From Opitutus terrae PB90-1 (lineage in GTDB: Bacteria; Verrucomicrobiota; Verrucomicrobiia; Opitutales; Opitutaceae), in the NCBI RefSeq assembly GCF_000019965.1, contig NC_010571.1, forward strand, positions 2,303,001-2,367,000: 64,000 nt of DNA, given 5' to 3'. Of this stretch, positions 17,611 through 26,823 are shown piece after piece (position 1 is the stretch's first letter; the number at the start of each line of letters is the position of its first letter). A model generated the notes under the pieces. It was given only the letters and a program-made list of their open reading frames with translations. It made no database searches and had not been told where the DNA came from. Made by a program: the position numbers and the translations under genes.

Positions 17611-20046
17611 CTACTCGGCGCGCAGCGCGTCGGTGGGATTGATGCGGGTGGCCCGGCGGCTTGGCAGCCAGCAGGCGAGCAGCGTCGTGACGGCGACGAG
17701 GAGGAGCACCGCGAGATAGGTGAGTGGGTCCGACGTGGTGGTTTCAAAGAGGAAACTGCGGACGAGGTGCGTGGAGGCCGCAGCGCCGATCAGCCCGAGC
17801 ACGGCGCCGATCGCGGCGAGCCAAAGACCTTGGCGGATCACCAGCTGGACGACGTCGGTGGTTCGCGCTCCGAGCGCCATCCGCACGCCGATTTCGCGTG
17901 TGCGCCGCGCCACCGCGTAGCTGATCGTGCCGAACACGCCGAGCGCGGTGAGCGTCAGCCCGAGCAGCCCGGCCAGCAGGAGACCGTTGGCGGCGAACGA
18001 CGAAATCGACAGAGCGAACTTCATGTAGTCGGCCATCGTCTCCACGCCGAATACCGGCAGTCGTGGATCAAGTTGAGCGATGCAGTCGATCATCGGTTTG
18101 ATCAGCAACCGGGGATCTCCGCTGGTGCGCACCTGAATCGTCAGGTCGGATTGGAACGACTGGCTTTGCGGCAGATAGAAATACGGGTGCGGCGGTTCGG
18201 TGGGCGTGAGATATTTAACGTTGCGCACCACGCCGATCACTTCGCGTGTCTCGCCCCAAACGCGGAAGGTCCGGCCGAGCGGGTTCTGGTGCGGCCAATA
18301 GCGCGCGGCCATCGTTTCGTTGACAATGGCGACCTTGGCGGCGCTGTTCCGATCGGCTGCCGCGAAATCCCGTCCGGCGACCAGCGGGATGCGCAGCGTC
18401 CGAAAATAGTCCGCCGTCACCGTGTTGAACATCACCTGGAGCGCTTCCTCCGGCGGGGGGACATAGCCGGGGACCTCGATCGCACTCTGGGTGCGTGGCA
18501 CGATTTCCAGCGGCAGCTGGTTGGCGAGGCTCACGACCTCGACGCCTGGCAGACGGCCGAGTTCGTGCAGAAGCCGGTCACAAAAATCGCGGCCGTTCTC
18601 CTGGTCGTAGCCATTTGGCCGCAGGTCGATCGACATCAGCGCGACGTGCGCTGGATCGAAGCCGAAGTCCGCGGACTTCTGTCGCTGTGCGCTGCGCAAA
18701 AGCAACCCGGCGATCACCAACAGCGGAACGGAGACGGCGATCTGCGCCACGACCAAGGCGCTGCGGCCCCATGTGCGCGTGGGCGAGCCGTTCGCGGGCC
18801 CGGCCTTCAGCGCCGGCAACACCACCGTCCGGGCGCCCTGCAGGGCGGGCAACAATCCGAACAGCAGGGCGCTGCCCAGCGAGGCGGCGAGCGTGAACGC
18901 GAACACGGTCGCATCAGGTTCGGCATTCAGCACCACCGGCGTCTTCGCGGTATCCGGCCACACCGCACGCAGGAGCTCCGGCGTGCCGGAGGCGATCAGG
19001 CCGCCGAGCGCGCCACCCAGCAGCGCGAGCACCACACTCTCGGTCAGAAATTGACGAACCAGCCGGAGTCGACTGGCCCCGAGCGCAAGCCGGATGGCGA
19101 CCTCGTGGATGCGGCTGGCGGCGCGCGCCAGGAGCAGGTTGGCGACGTTGGCACACATGATCAGTAGGACAAGCGCGGCCATGCCGAGCATCAGCGAGAA
19201 GATCGGCGTCATGTAGGTTTGCGCGCCGAACGGCGAACGCGTGAACGGAACCAGAATGGCGCTCTTGCCCTGGTATTCTGCGGGAAACTCCGTCGCGAGC
19301 GCAGCGCTGATCGCCGCGATTTCCGCCCGAGCCTGTTCGAAACTGACGCCCGGCCGCAGCCGCGCCACGGTCGCGAGCGTGCGAAAATCGCGCTTAGTGA
19401 ACAGATCGGTGCCGTTGCCGCCGAACGGCCGCAGCTGTTCCGCCGCCGCGACCGGAACGAACACATCGAGTCCGAAGCCAACGGTCGTGCCAAGGTAGTC
19501 TGGCGGGGCGACGCCGACGATGGTGCAAAGTCGACCGTTCAATCGCACCCCGCGACCGACGATCGTGGGATCGCCGCCAAACCGACGTTGCCAGTAGCGA
19601 TGCGAGAGCACGAGCACCAGCGCACCGCCGGGAAAATGATCGTCCTCCGGCTGGAGCAATCGACCGAGGTGGGGCTGGAGGCCGAGCATAGCATGCAGCC
19701 CGCCGGTGACGTATTCGCCCCACACGCGGCGCGCGAGCACGCCGTCATCGAGGCTGAACGTCATCGCGCCCGTTGCTTCGAGTTGCGTCAGCGAGCGCGC
19801 GCGTTGCTGAAACTCGCGCAGCTCGACGTAGGACAGCGTCAACCGGTCGCCGCCGCGCGTGGTCCAGTAGACGGTGACCAGGCCACGCGAGTCAGGAACG
19901 CCGGCGAGTGGCCGAAGAACGACGCCCTTCAGCGCGCTGAAGATTCCCGTGTTGAGGCCGATGCCGAGCGCGAGCGTGAGCACGGCGATCGCGGTGAATC
20001 CGGGCGACTTGGCGAGCTGGCGGAGCGCGAAGCGAAGGTCGGACAT
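17611..20046 (-). CDS. ADOP4: orphan FtsX/MacB-type permease
   Basis: The 811 residues show the standard short architecture without a prefix domain. A cytosolic lead [17 protein letters not shown] is followed by membrane segment 1 (17-39) and a first MacB periplasmic domain (about 45-275, with LGLQPHLGRLLQPEDD and RFGGDPTIVGR). Next come three segments around [15 protein letters not shown] (280-400), a further segment near 430, a second periplasmic domain (about 460-680, with YWPHQNPLGR) and three final segments with RRTREIGVRMALGA. The end is RINPTDALRAE. These are features of the family defined as duplicated orphan permeases, which lack an adjacent ATPase. It is most like ADOP11. Confidence 0.93.
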   Translation of the reverse strand: MSDLRFALRQLAKSPGFTAIAVLTLALGIGLNTGIFSALKGVVLRPLAGVPDSRGLVTVYWTTRGGDRLTLSYVELREFQQRARSLTQLEATGAMTFSLDDGVLARRVWGEYVTGGLHAMLGLQPHLGRLLQPEDDHFPGGALVLVLSHRYWQRRFGGDPTIVGRGVRLNGRLCTIVGVAPPDYLGTTVGFGLDVFVPVAAAEQLRPFGGNGTDLFTKRDFRTLATVARLRPGVSFEQARAEIAAISAALATEFPAEYQGKSAILVPFTRSPFGAQTYMTPIFSLMLGMAALVLLIMCANVANLLLARAASRIHEVAIRLALGASRLRLVRQFLTESVVLALLGGALGGLIASGTPELLRAVWPDTAKTPVVLNAEPDATVFAFTLAASLGSALLFGLLPALQGARTVVLPALKAGPANGSPTRTWGRSALVVAQIAVSVPLLVIAGLLLRSAQRQKSADFGFDPAHVALMSIDLRPNGYDQENGRDFCDRLLHELGRLPGVEVVSLANQLPLEIVPRTQSAIEVPGYVPPPEEALQVMFNTVTADYFRTLRIPLVAGRDFAAADRNSAAKVAIVNETMAARYWPHQNPLGRTFRVWGETREVIGVVRNVKYLTPTEPPHPYFYLPQSQSFQSDLTIQVRTSGDPRLLIKPMIDCIAQLDPRLPVFGVETMADYMKFALSISSFAANGLLLAGLLGLTLTALGVFGTISYAVARRTREIGVRMALGARTTDVVQLVIRQGLWLAAIGAVLGLIGAAASTHLVRSFLFETTTSDPLTYLAVLLLVAVTTLLACWLPSRRATRINPTDALRAE

Positions 20047-20049
20047 GGA

Positions 20050-20142
20050 CAGAGGAGTCTAGAGCTGAGCGTCCAGAGCTGAGAGGAGGCGTGAACCCTG
20101 CTGCGCCGCTAGGGCCGGGCGTCTGGAGTTGAGAGCTGAGTG
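20050..20142. repeat. Degenerate heptamer spacer before ADOP4
   Basis: Units of the GAGAGCT / GAGAGTT type recur here (AGAGCTGAG, GAGTTGAGAGCTGAG) in the spacer between the redoxin-like gene and ADOP4. They are clearly more degenerate than the array at 15499-15697. No coding signal was seen. Confidence 0.6.
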
Positions 20143-20172
20143 CCGCAGCCGTTGCAGGCCGGAGCGGCGAGC

Positions 20173-20745
20173 TCAAGGCGAGGAGCTGGGTGTGGCGGTG
20201 GCGACCGGAGTCGGAGCGGCCGCGACGATCGCGGCGACAATGGCGGATACCGCAGCGGGGTCGACTTTCTGGCCGCTGGTCTGGAAGACGAGCCGGCGGT
20301 CGGGCGCGAACACGAGAATGCACGCGCGTTCCGACGGGAGCGCGTAGGTTTTGGCGAAGTGCCCTTTCCAGTCCATCAGCGTCCAGTGCTTCGCGTCGCT
20401 GCCGAACATCTTCTTCACCATTCCGCGCATGAACGAGGGCACGCCGGAGAGCGTCGCCACGCCCACCCAGCGAACGGGCGGATGCGCGGTGTGCTCCAGT
20501 TCCTCGCCGATGGCCTTTGACCAGTTGCCGATGAAAGTGCTGCCCTTGCGGTCGGCGACTGTCAGGAGTGTGACTTGGCCAACGCTGTTGGCGTCGGTGT
20601 GCTCGCGGTCGAACTGATCCTTCAAAGAGAAGGCGAGCAGCGGCGCAGCCGTGGTGGCGGCGGGCGCCGAATCGGCGGCCAGCAGGGGCGTGAAAGAGAC
20701 GCCGGCGAGCATGAGCACGGCGAGGAGGAGTCGGACGGAGAACAT
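20173..20745 (-). CDS. Exported thioredoxin-fold (redoxin-like) protein without a CxxC
   Basis: The 190-residue protein has a signal peptide (to about residue 23, FTPLLA). The mature part shows the redoxin pattern LLAFSLKDQFDREHTDANSV, then VTLLTVADRKGST and VRWVGVATLSGVP. The catalytic CxxC of thiol-disulfide proteins is absent (KGST stands near that place), so it resembles YtfJ-type proteins, not active reductases. The C-terminal tail is Ala/Pro/Thr-rich. It is probably periplasmic, with function unknown. Confidence 0.75.
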   Translation of the reverse strand: MFSVRLLLAVLMLAGVSFTPLLAADSAPAATTAAPLLAFSLKDQFDREHTDANSVGQVTLLTVADRKGSTFIGNWSKAIGEELEHTAHPPVRWVGVATLSGVPSFMRGMVKKMFGSDAKHWTLMDWKGHFAKTYALPSERACILVFAPDRRLVFQTSGQKVDPAAVSAIVAAIVAAAPTPVATATPSSSP

Positions 20746-20880
20746 GATGGTGGGCGGTGGATGGTGGACGGTGGACAGCTGAGCTGGGAGGCGGCGGAGG
20801 TTGAGTCGACGGGGCGGTGCCGGTTGTTCGCGGCACCTGCTGCTTCGGACTTGTTCACCTCCGCCGCCGCGCGACTAGCC

Positions 20881-21012
20881 CGGATCTTTCACGAACATCG
20901 TGAAAGATCCGCCCTTCGGGCCGACTTTGTCGGGGCTAGCCGCGACAAAGTCGCTCCGCCGCAGGCGGACGGAAATTTCGAGCACATGAATACTCTCGTT
21001 CATGAAATTTCC
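20881..21012. repeat. Chain of five adjacent hairpins
   Basis: Five inverted repeats lie head to tail in the 270-bp gap between the redoxin-like and nitroreductase genes. (1) CGGATCTTTCACGA at 20881-20894 with its perfect complement at 20898-20911. (2) GCCCTTCGGGC at 20911-20921. (3) CGACTTTGTCG at 20922-20932 with 20943-20953. (4) TCCGCC-GCA-GGCGGA at 20955-20969. (5) GGAAATTTC at 20971-20979 with GAAATTTCC at 21004-21012, nesting CATGAA/TTCATG. The chain starts four bases after the nitroreductase stop. It may be a terminator or mRNA-end structure, or a composite of dispersed palindromes. Confidence 0.85.
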
Positions 21013-21015
21013 GGG

Positions 21016-21714
21016 CTAGAACGACTCGTAGGCGACGAAATCTTCGAGCGGCTTTTTCTTGGGCGGCTGCGGCCACTCGACGGGCACGCCAATCGGCGTG
21101 ATGCAGACCCGCGTGTAGTAGTCCGGAATCTTGAAGACCGCTTTCGTGACGGAATCGGGAATCGAATCGGTCAGGAAGACCGTGCCGTAGCCGAGGGCGC
21201 GAGCGGCCAGCATCAGATTTGCGGCCGCCAGCGGGCCATCATAGTGATTGTAGTCCGGGTATTTCGAGCGGTTGTCGGTGAGAACGACCACGTAAACCGG
21301 CGCGGAGAGATAGCCGTCATAGGTGGCCTGCGCCGACTTCGTGAACTGTTCCTTGGTGACGTTCGGATAATACTCGGGATGCTGCGCGAAGTGCTCGGCC
21401 GCTGCGGCGAGGCAGGCCTCCTTCAGCTCACGGATTTTTTCGGGCGAGCGGACGACGAGAAATTTCCACGGCTGTTGGTTGCCGGACGTGGCGGACATCC
21501 GGGCGGCGTCGAGGATCTTCGTGACGTGTTCCGCCGGCACGGGCGCGTCGGGCTTGAACGCGCGGACCGAGCGCCGCGACTGGACAATGTCCCAGAAATC
21601 GAGCGGCGCATCGGTGCGAGCCGGCGCGGCGGTTTGGGCATGCGTGGCGCAGGCCACGAACGCAACGGCGCCGAGCAGAGCGGCGCAGTGCAGGAATAAA
21701 CGACGGGTGGGCAT
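21016..21714 (-). CDS. Exported nitroreductase-family flavoprotein
   Basis: The 232-residue protein has an RR-containing signal (PTRRLFLH, hydrophobic to about residue 28) and so is probably exported via Tat. It has the classical nitroreductase motifs: QSRRSVRAFKPDAPVPAEH (FMN phosphate contact), SATSGNQQPWKFLVVRSPEK, and GPLAAANLMLAARALGYGT. It should bind FMN and reduce an unknown quinone or nitro-compound with NAD(P)H. The start at 21714 was chosen for the signal peptide; the upstream DNA is heptamer repeat. It follows ADOP5 by 145 bp and ends at a chain of hairpins. Confidence 0.92.
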   Translation of the reverse strand: MPTRRLFLHCAALLGAVAFVACATHAQTAAPARTDAPLDFWDIVQSRRSVRAFKPDAPVPAEHVTKILDAARMSATSGNQQPWKFLVVRSPEKIRELKEACLAAAAEHFAQHPEYYPNVTKEQFTKSAQATYDGYLSAPVYVVVLTDNRSKYPDYNHYDGPLAAANLMLAARALGYGTVFLTDSIPDSVTKAVFKIPDYYTRVCITPIGVPVEWPQPPKKKPLEDFVAYESF

Positions 21715-21717
21715 AGA

Positions 21718-21783
21718 AGTTGAGAGTTGAGAGTTGAGAGATGAGGGTTGAGGGGAGCCCAGAGTCTCGAGCTGAGAGATGAG
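21718..21783. repeat. Degenerate heptamer spacer
   Basis: Units GTTGAGA and GATGAGA recur (for example GTTGAGAGTTGAGAGATGAG from 21720) directly upstream of the nitroreductase start. They are of the same type as at 15499-15697, 43973-44054, 47237-47327 and 55367-55436. Confidence 0.75.
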
Positions 21784-21859
21784 AGACGGAGCGGAGATCG
21801 GGATTCGGAGATCGCAGGGCACTGAGGTCGGTCACTTCGACTTCAACTTCCTGCTTCGA

Positions 21860-24271
21860 CTATTCCGCGCGGAGCGCGTCGATGGGGTTAAGGCGGGTGG
21901 CGCGATGCGCGGGGAGCCAGGAGGCGAGCGCCGCGGCGGCGAGCACGGTGGCAACGCTCGCGGCGAGCTGCGGGAGGCTCAGTGGGGTGGCGTCGGCGAG
22001 CATGGCGCCGACGGCTTTCGCGATCAGCCAGGAGCCGAGGGCCCCAATCACGCCGCCGAGCGCAACCCACGCGAGCGCCTGACGCACGACCAGCGTGGCG
22101 ATGTCGCGCGGGGCGGCGCCGAAGGCCACGCGCACGCCGATGTCACGGCGGCGGCGGGCGAAGGTGAACGAGAGCGTGCCGTAGAGTCCGAGCGCGGCGA
22201 GTGCAAGAATGCCGACGGTGAGCGCGTCCACTACCGAGGTGACAATAGCCAGGACGCGGCCGGAATCGTCGAAGTGATTCCGCATGGACTTGACGTCGGC
22301 GAGCGCCAGATCCGGATCGAGCCGGGCCAGCTCGGCGCGGATCGAGTCGACCGGCACGGGGAGGCCGGCGCGGCTCCGCACGACGAGAAAGCCCTCGGGC
22401 CACGGGCTGTCGGAATACGCGAAGTAGGCTTCGGGTTTGGCGGGACGCTCGGCGAATTGGCGGATGTCCTCGACGACGCCGACGATCTGCCCCGACCAGG
22501 TTTCACCCGACTGCGCCGGGCGAAGGTGGTGCCCGATGGGATTTTGCCCGGGCCAGTAACGCTGGGCCATGGTGCGGTTGATGACCACGGCGCTGCGCGG
22601 GACGGCGGAGTCCTGCTCGGTGAGCGGCCGGCCTTGCAGCAGCCGGGCGTTGAGGGCGGCGAAGAACTGCGGAGAGATGTAGGAGACCTCCACATACGGG
22701 CGGGGCGAGGCGGGATCGTAGCTCTCCTGGTCGGTGAGCAGCGGCATGCTGATGCCGCCGTTGAGCGGGAGCTTGGTCGTCACCGCGGCATCGCTCACGC
22801 CGGGCTGTGCCTGCACCGCGGCGAGGAACCGATCCCAGAAGGCGACGCGGGTTGCGTCCGAATACTGCGTGCCGCGCACGACCACGGCGGAGGTGACGAC
22901 TTGATCGGAAATCATCGCGCGGGATCCGGCGACCATTTGTTGATAGGTTCCAGACAGCTGCATCGCGATGCTGACGAGGAACTGGGCGAGCGCGATCTGG
23001 CCGATGACCAGCCGGCGCAGCCGTCGCTGGGTTTTGCGGGCGCTGGTGTGATTGACGCCAGCTTCCTTGAGGCCGCTCACCACATCGGTCTTGGAGGCGA
23101 GGAGTGCGGGCGTCAGTCCGGCGGCCTGCACGACGAAGACGGCGAGCAATCCGATGCAACCGAGCAACCAGCCATCGACGACGAGTCCGGCGCGCGGCAT
23201 GACGGCGGCGGGCAACGCAGCGCGGAGCGCGTCGAGGCCCCAGAGCGTCAGCAGAAAGCCGGCGCCGCTGGCGAGCAGCGCGAGCAGGATGCTCTCGGCG
23301 AGCACCAGGCGGATGATGCGCAGGCGCGAGGCACCGAGCGCCACGCGCACGGCGATCTCGGATTGGCGGCTGATACCGCGCGCGAGCATCATGCTCGCGA
23401 CGTTTTGCGCCGCGAGGACCAGCAGGGTCCAGCCGGCGGCGAGCAGGACCGAGATGCGCAGCGCGGGCAGGCCGCCGAGTCCCTGCTGCAGCGGCATGAA
23501 CCAAAATTCCTTGCGCGGATCGGCGTCGGGCGTGGACTGGCGGATTTTCGCGGCGACGGCGCCGAGTTCTGCGTCGGCCTGGCTGGCGCTGACGCCTGGC
23601 TTTAGCCGGGCCAGCGAAGCGAGCCAATAATCGCCGCGGCTGGCACCTTGGTGGCGAAGCACCAGCGGGAGGAAGATCTGCAACCGGCGCTCGCGCGTCC
23701 ACAACGACAGCAACTCGAAGCCGGGCGGCATCACGCCGACAATCGTGACGTTGCGGCCATCGAGCCGCAGTGTGCGACCGATGCAATCGGGTCGTCCGGC
23801 AAACCGGCTCTGCCAGAGTGAATGACTGATGATCGCGACCGCGGCGCCGTCCTGGCCGGCCACGTCGTCGGCGCTGAACCAGCGGCCGAGAAGCGGCGGG
23901 ACTTTCAGCGTAGAGAAAACACCGGGCGTGCAATAGGCGCCCTCAACCGACTCGGGCTGGTCGCCACCGAGCGTGTAGCGTCGCGGCGAAAATGCGCCCA
24001 CGGCTTCGAGTCCTCCGACTTGCTCCTGGATATCGAGGAGATCGGGGGTGGACAGCGGCTTGAAGTCGAAGTGCGAGCCGCTGGACTTCGTCCAGATCTG
24101 TCCGATCCGGTCGCCCTCGGGATAGGGAAGCGGATCAAGGAGCAGGCTTTTGACGACCGTGAAGACGGCGGCGGTGCCGGCGATGCCGACGGCGAGCGTG
24201 ATCACCGCGACGGCGGTGAAGCCGGGCGATTTCAGCAGCTGGCGGAAGGCGTAGCGGAGGTCGGAGAGCAT
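21860..24271 (-). CDS. ADOP5: orphan FtsX/MacB-type permease
   Basis: The 803-residue protein has no prefix domain. Membrane segment 1 is unusual (AVGIAGTAAVFTVV in place of LGIGxNT). Periplasmic domain 1 carries DFKPLSTPDLLDIQEQ and LLGRWFSADDVAG. The second domain has TTKLPLNGG and RYWPGQNPIGHH, a pattern it shares with ADOP9, so the two form a subgroup. It ends in NPIDALRAE. It is the last gene of the six-permease run 36886 to 21860, 59 bp after ADOP6. Confidence 0.93.
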   Translation of the reverse strand: MLSDLRYAFRQLLKSPGFTAVAVITLAVGIAGTAAVFTVVKSLLLDPLPYPEGDRIGQIWTKSSGSHFDFKPLSTPDLLDIQEQVGGLEAVGAFSPRRYTLGGDQPESVEGAYCTPGVFSTLKVPPLLGRWFSADDVAGQDGAAVAIISHSLWQSRFAGRPDCIGRTLRLDGRNVTIVGVMPPGFELLSLWTRERRLQIFLPLVLRHQGASRGDYWLASLARLKPGVSASQADAELGAVAAKIRQSTPDADPRKEFWFMPLQQGLGGLPALRISVLLAAGWTLLVLAAQNVASMMLARGISRQSEIAVRVALGASRLRIIRLVLAESILLALLASGAGFLLTLWGLDALRAALPAAVMPRAGLVVDGWLLGCIGLLAVFVVQAAGLTPALLASKTDVVSGLKEAGVNHTSARKTQRRLRRLVIGQIALAQFLVSIAMQLSGTYQQMVAGSRAMISDQVVTSAVVVRGTQYSDATRVAFWDRFLAAVQAQPGVSDAAVTTKLPLNGGISMPLLTDQESYDPASPRPYVEVSYISPQFFAALNARLLQGRPLTEQDSAVPRSAVVINRTMAQRYWPGQNPIGHHLRPAQSGETWSGQIVGVVEDIRQFAERPAKPEAYFAYSDSPWPEGFLVVRSRAGLPVPVDSIRAELARLDPDLALADVKSMRNHFDDSGRVLAIVTSVVDALTVGILALAALGLYGTLSFTFARRRRDIGVRVAFGAAPRDIATLVVRQALAWVALGGVIGALGSWLIAKAVGAMLADATPLSLPQLAASVATVLAAAALASWLPAHRATRLNPIDALRAE

Positions 24272-24306
24272 GAGCTGAGAGCCAAGAGTTCAGAGCTGAG
24301 AGCAGG
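24272..24306. repeat. Heptamer units in ADOP6-ADOP5 spacer
   Basis: The 59-bp spacer holds AGCTGAGAGCCAAGAG and CAGAGCTGAGAGCAGG, which are degenerate GAGAGCT units. They reach to just before the ADOP5 start codon; no ribosome site of the GGAGG type is seen. Confidence 0.6.
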
Positions 24307-24330
24307 GCGAGGTCGGCGAGGCAGAGAGAT

Positions 24331-26733
24331 CTACTCGGCGCGGAGCGCGTCGACGGGGTTGACGCGGGTGGCGCGGCGGGCGGGGAGCCAGCAGGCCAGC
24401 AACGCGGTGGCCAGGACCAGCGTGAGCACGGCACCGAAGGTGTGCAGGTCTGTCGGCGCGACGTGGTAGAGCAGATGCTTGAGCAGGCGCGAACTCACGC
24501 CGGCGGCGACCAGCCCGATCAGTCCACCGACGGCCGCCACGGCAACGCCTTGGCGCAGGACCATCGTGAGAACCTGCTTCGGCTGGGCACCGAGCGCCAG
24601 GCGGATGCCGAGCTCGCGGGTGCGTTGGCCGACTTGATACGACAGCACGCCGTAGAGGCCGACCGTCGCCAGGATGATGCTGAGACTGGCGAACACGCCG
24701 AGCAGGCCGCCCGTCAGCCGCTGCGGGGCGATGGTCGCGTCGAACCGGGCGTCCATCGTCGCGAGCGAGTAAATGGGAATGTCCGGCGCGAGCGTGCGCA
24801 TCGTCTGGCGAATCTCGCTCAGGAGCGGAGCGGTGTCGCCGGAACCGCGCACGACGAACGACATTCGCCAGGGGGCGCCGCGCTGCCCGTAAGGAATGTA
24901 AGCCTGCACGTCGGTCGAGCTTCCGAGCCCGCGGTTTTCCACATGCTCGACGAGGCCGACCACTTCGACCCACGGTCGGCCGTCGCCCGACGTGCCGAAC
25001 TTGATCCGGCGGCCAATGGGATCCTGTCCCGGAAAATGCAGGGCGGCGAGACGAGTGTCGATCACCGCGACCTTCGGGGCCGCCATCGTGTTATCGCGGT
25101 CGGAAAATCCGCGGCCGCGCAGAATGGGCATGCCTACGGCGGAGAAGTAGCCCGGGGTGACGCTGAAGCTCGCGCCCTGCGGTTGCTGGTTCGGTGGAGG
25201 AGGCGGCAGGCCTTCGACACTGAGGGGCCGAACGAAGTAGTCGCCGCCGAGCGGCATTTCGGAGATGACGCCGACCTGGGTGACGCCGGGCAGCACGGAA
25301 AGTCGGGCGACGGCGCGTTCAAGCATCGCGGCCCGCGGCGCATCCTCGAGGGGCGGGGCCCAGACGAACGAGACCACGCGCACCGGAGTGAAGCCCAGGT
25401 TGGCGTGGTAGAGGCGGTAGAGCGACCGGACCATCAGCCCGGTGCCGACCAGGAGCAGGCAGGTGATGGCGATCTGCGCGGTGACCAGACCGAAGAGCCA
25501 GCGGTGGCCGGACGGGCGCTGTTGCGCCGCCCAGGCGAGGCTAGCGGCGGAGCGGGGACGACCGCGGAGTTGGTGCCACACCGCGGCGAGGCTGGAGAGC
25601 AACACCGCGAGCACACCCGCGGCGAGGGCGAAGCCGAGCGCGCGTCGGTCGAGCGCCAGCGAATCGAGGCGCGGGAGCCCGGCGGGCAGCCAGGTGCGCA
25701 CGGCATCGATGGACCAGGCGGCGACGACTGCGCCCGCGGCGGCGCCGACGAGCCCCAGCAGCGAGGATTCGGCAAGGAGCAGTGCGATGAGCCGGCCGCG
25801 GCCGGCGCCGAGGGAACTACGGATCGCGAATTCCCTTTGCCGGCCGAGCGCGCGGGCCAGCTGCAAGCTGGCAAGGTTGGCACACGCGATCAGCAGCACG
25901 CCGCTCGCCGCGCCGAGGAGGAGCCACAACATCGCCCGAGCGCTGCCGAGCAGAGAATCGTGCAACGACGTGAGCACGATCCCGCGGTCCTTCAGCGCCG
26001 GATGGGTGGCGGCGAGTTGCTGCGCAATGGTAGTCATGTCGTGGCGGGCCGTCTCAAGCGTTACCCCCGGCTTCAGCCGGCCGAGGACGACGAAGGGTCC
26101 CGGCGGGCGATTGGGCTGGCCGACGAGGTCCCAGACGAAAGGCGCCACGGGCACCCAGAACTCGCATTCGACGACGGGCTGGATGACGCCGCGCGGCAGG
26201 ACGCCGATGATTGTGTAGGACTGGTCGCGGATGCTTAGCTTGCCGCCGATGGCGGAATCCTCGCCGCCGAACATCCGGCGCCAGAGCGGCTCGCTCAGCA
26301 CGACGGTGCGTTCGGCTTTCGGCTGATCATCCTCGGCGGTGAACAGCCGGCCGCGGAGGGGAGCAACGCCGAGGGCTTGAAGATAGTCGAAGGTGATTTG
26401 TGCGCCGGTCAGGTGTTCGGCGTCACCTGGGCCACGCACGGCTTCGCTCCAGACGTTGGCGGCGCCGAGCGCGGTGAAGGAATGCTGGGCCTCGCGCCAG
26501 GCGACGAAGTTCTCGTAGTTCACCGCCGGATGGACGGTTTCGCCGGAGCGTTCGACGAGGCTGACCAGTCGGTCGGCCTTGGGGAAGATCAGCGGCTGGA
26601 GTAGCACGTGATCGACCACGGAAAAGAGCGTGGTGTTGATCCCGATGCCAAGCGCGAGGATGACGAGGGAGACCGCGGTGTAGCCCGGCGATTTCAGCAG
26701 CTGGCGGAAGGCGTAGCGGAGGTCAGCGTACAT
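24331..26733 (-). CDS. ADOP6: orphan FtsX/MacB-type permease
   Basis: This 800-residue copy has the standard short architecture. Distinctive points are RRMFGGEDSAIGGKLSIRD in periplasmic domain 1, GAGRGRLIALLLAESSLLGL as the core motif, and a proline-rich insert (LPPPPPNQQPQ) in the second periplasmic domain near residue 490. The C-terminal part has [20 protein letters not shown] and ends in NPVDALRAE. It is the fifth gene of the six-permease run. Confidence 0.93.
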   Translation of the reverse strand: MYADLRYAFRQLLKSPGYTAVSLVILALGIGINTTLFSVVDHVLLQPLIFPKADRLVSLVERSGETVHPAVNYENFVAWREAQHSFTALGAANVWSEAVRGPGDAEHLTGAQITFDYLQALGVAPLRGRLFTAEDDQPKAERTVVLSEPLWRRMFGGEDSAIGGKLSIRDQSYTIIGVLPRGVIQPVVECEFWVPVAPFVWDLVGQPNRPPGPFVVLGRLKPGVTLETARHDMTTIAQQLAATHPALKDRGIVLTSLHDSLLGSARAMLWLLLGAASGVLLIACANLASLQLARALGRQREFAIRSSLGAGRGRLIALLLAESSLLGLVGAAAGAVVAAWSIDAVRTWLPAGLPRLDSLALDRRALGFALAAGVLAVLLSSLAAVWHQLRGRPRSAASLAWAAQQRPSGHRWLFGLVTAQIAITCLLLVGTGLMVRSLYRLYHANLGFTPVRVVSFVWAPPLEDAPRAAMLERAVARLSVLPGVTQVGVISEMPLGGDYFVRPLSVEGLPPPPPNQQPQGASFSVTPGYFSAVGMPILRGRGFSDRDNTMAAPKVAVIDTRLAALHFPGQDPIGRRIKFGTSGDGRPWVEVVGLVEHVENRGLGSSTDVQAYIPYGQRGAPWRMSFVVRGSGDTAPLLSEIRQTMRTLAPDIPIYSLATMDARFDATIAPQRLTGGLLGVFASLSIILATVGLYGVLSYQVGQRTRELGIRLALGAQPKQVLTMVLRQGVAVAAVGGLIGLVAAGVSSRLLKHLLYHVAPTDLHTFGAVLTLVLATALLACWLPARRATRVNPVDALRAE

Positions 26734-26823
26734 GCGAGTTTAAGCTAAAAGTTTAAGTGGAAGAGAGGAGCGGCGAAGCGGAGGACTTGAACTTCGACTT
26801 TCCGCTTCAACACGCCGGAGGCG
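26734..26823. repeat. ADOP spacer element (imperfect inverted repeat)
   Basis: The whole 90-bp spacer between ADOP7 and ADOP6 is about 91% identical by eye to the spacer at 29215-29304. It has an A/T-richer left part (GTTTAAGCTAAAAGTTTAAG), a right part (CTTGAACTTCGACTTTCCGC), and a mini-hairpin CGCC-GGA-GGCG at 26813-26823 touching the ADOP7 stop codon. Left and right parts are imperfectly complementary (about 19 of 26 bases). Confidence 0.85.
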
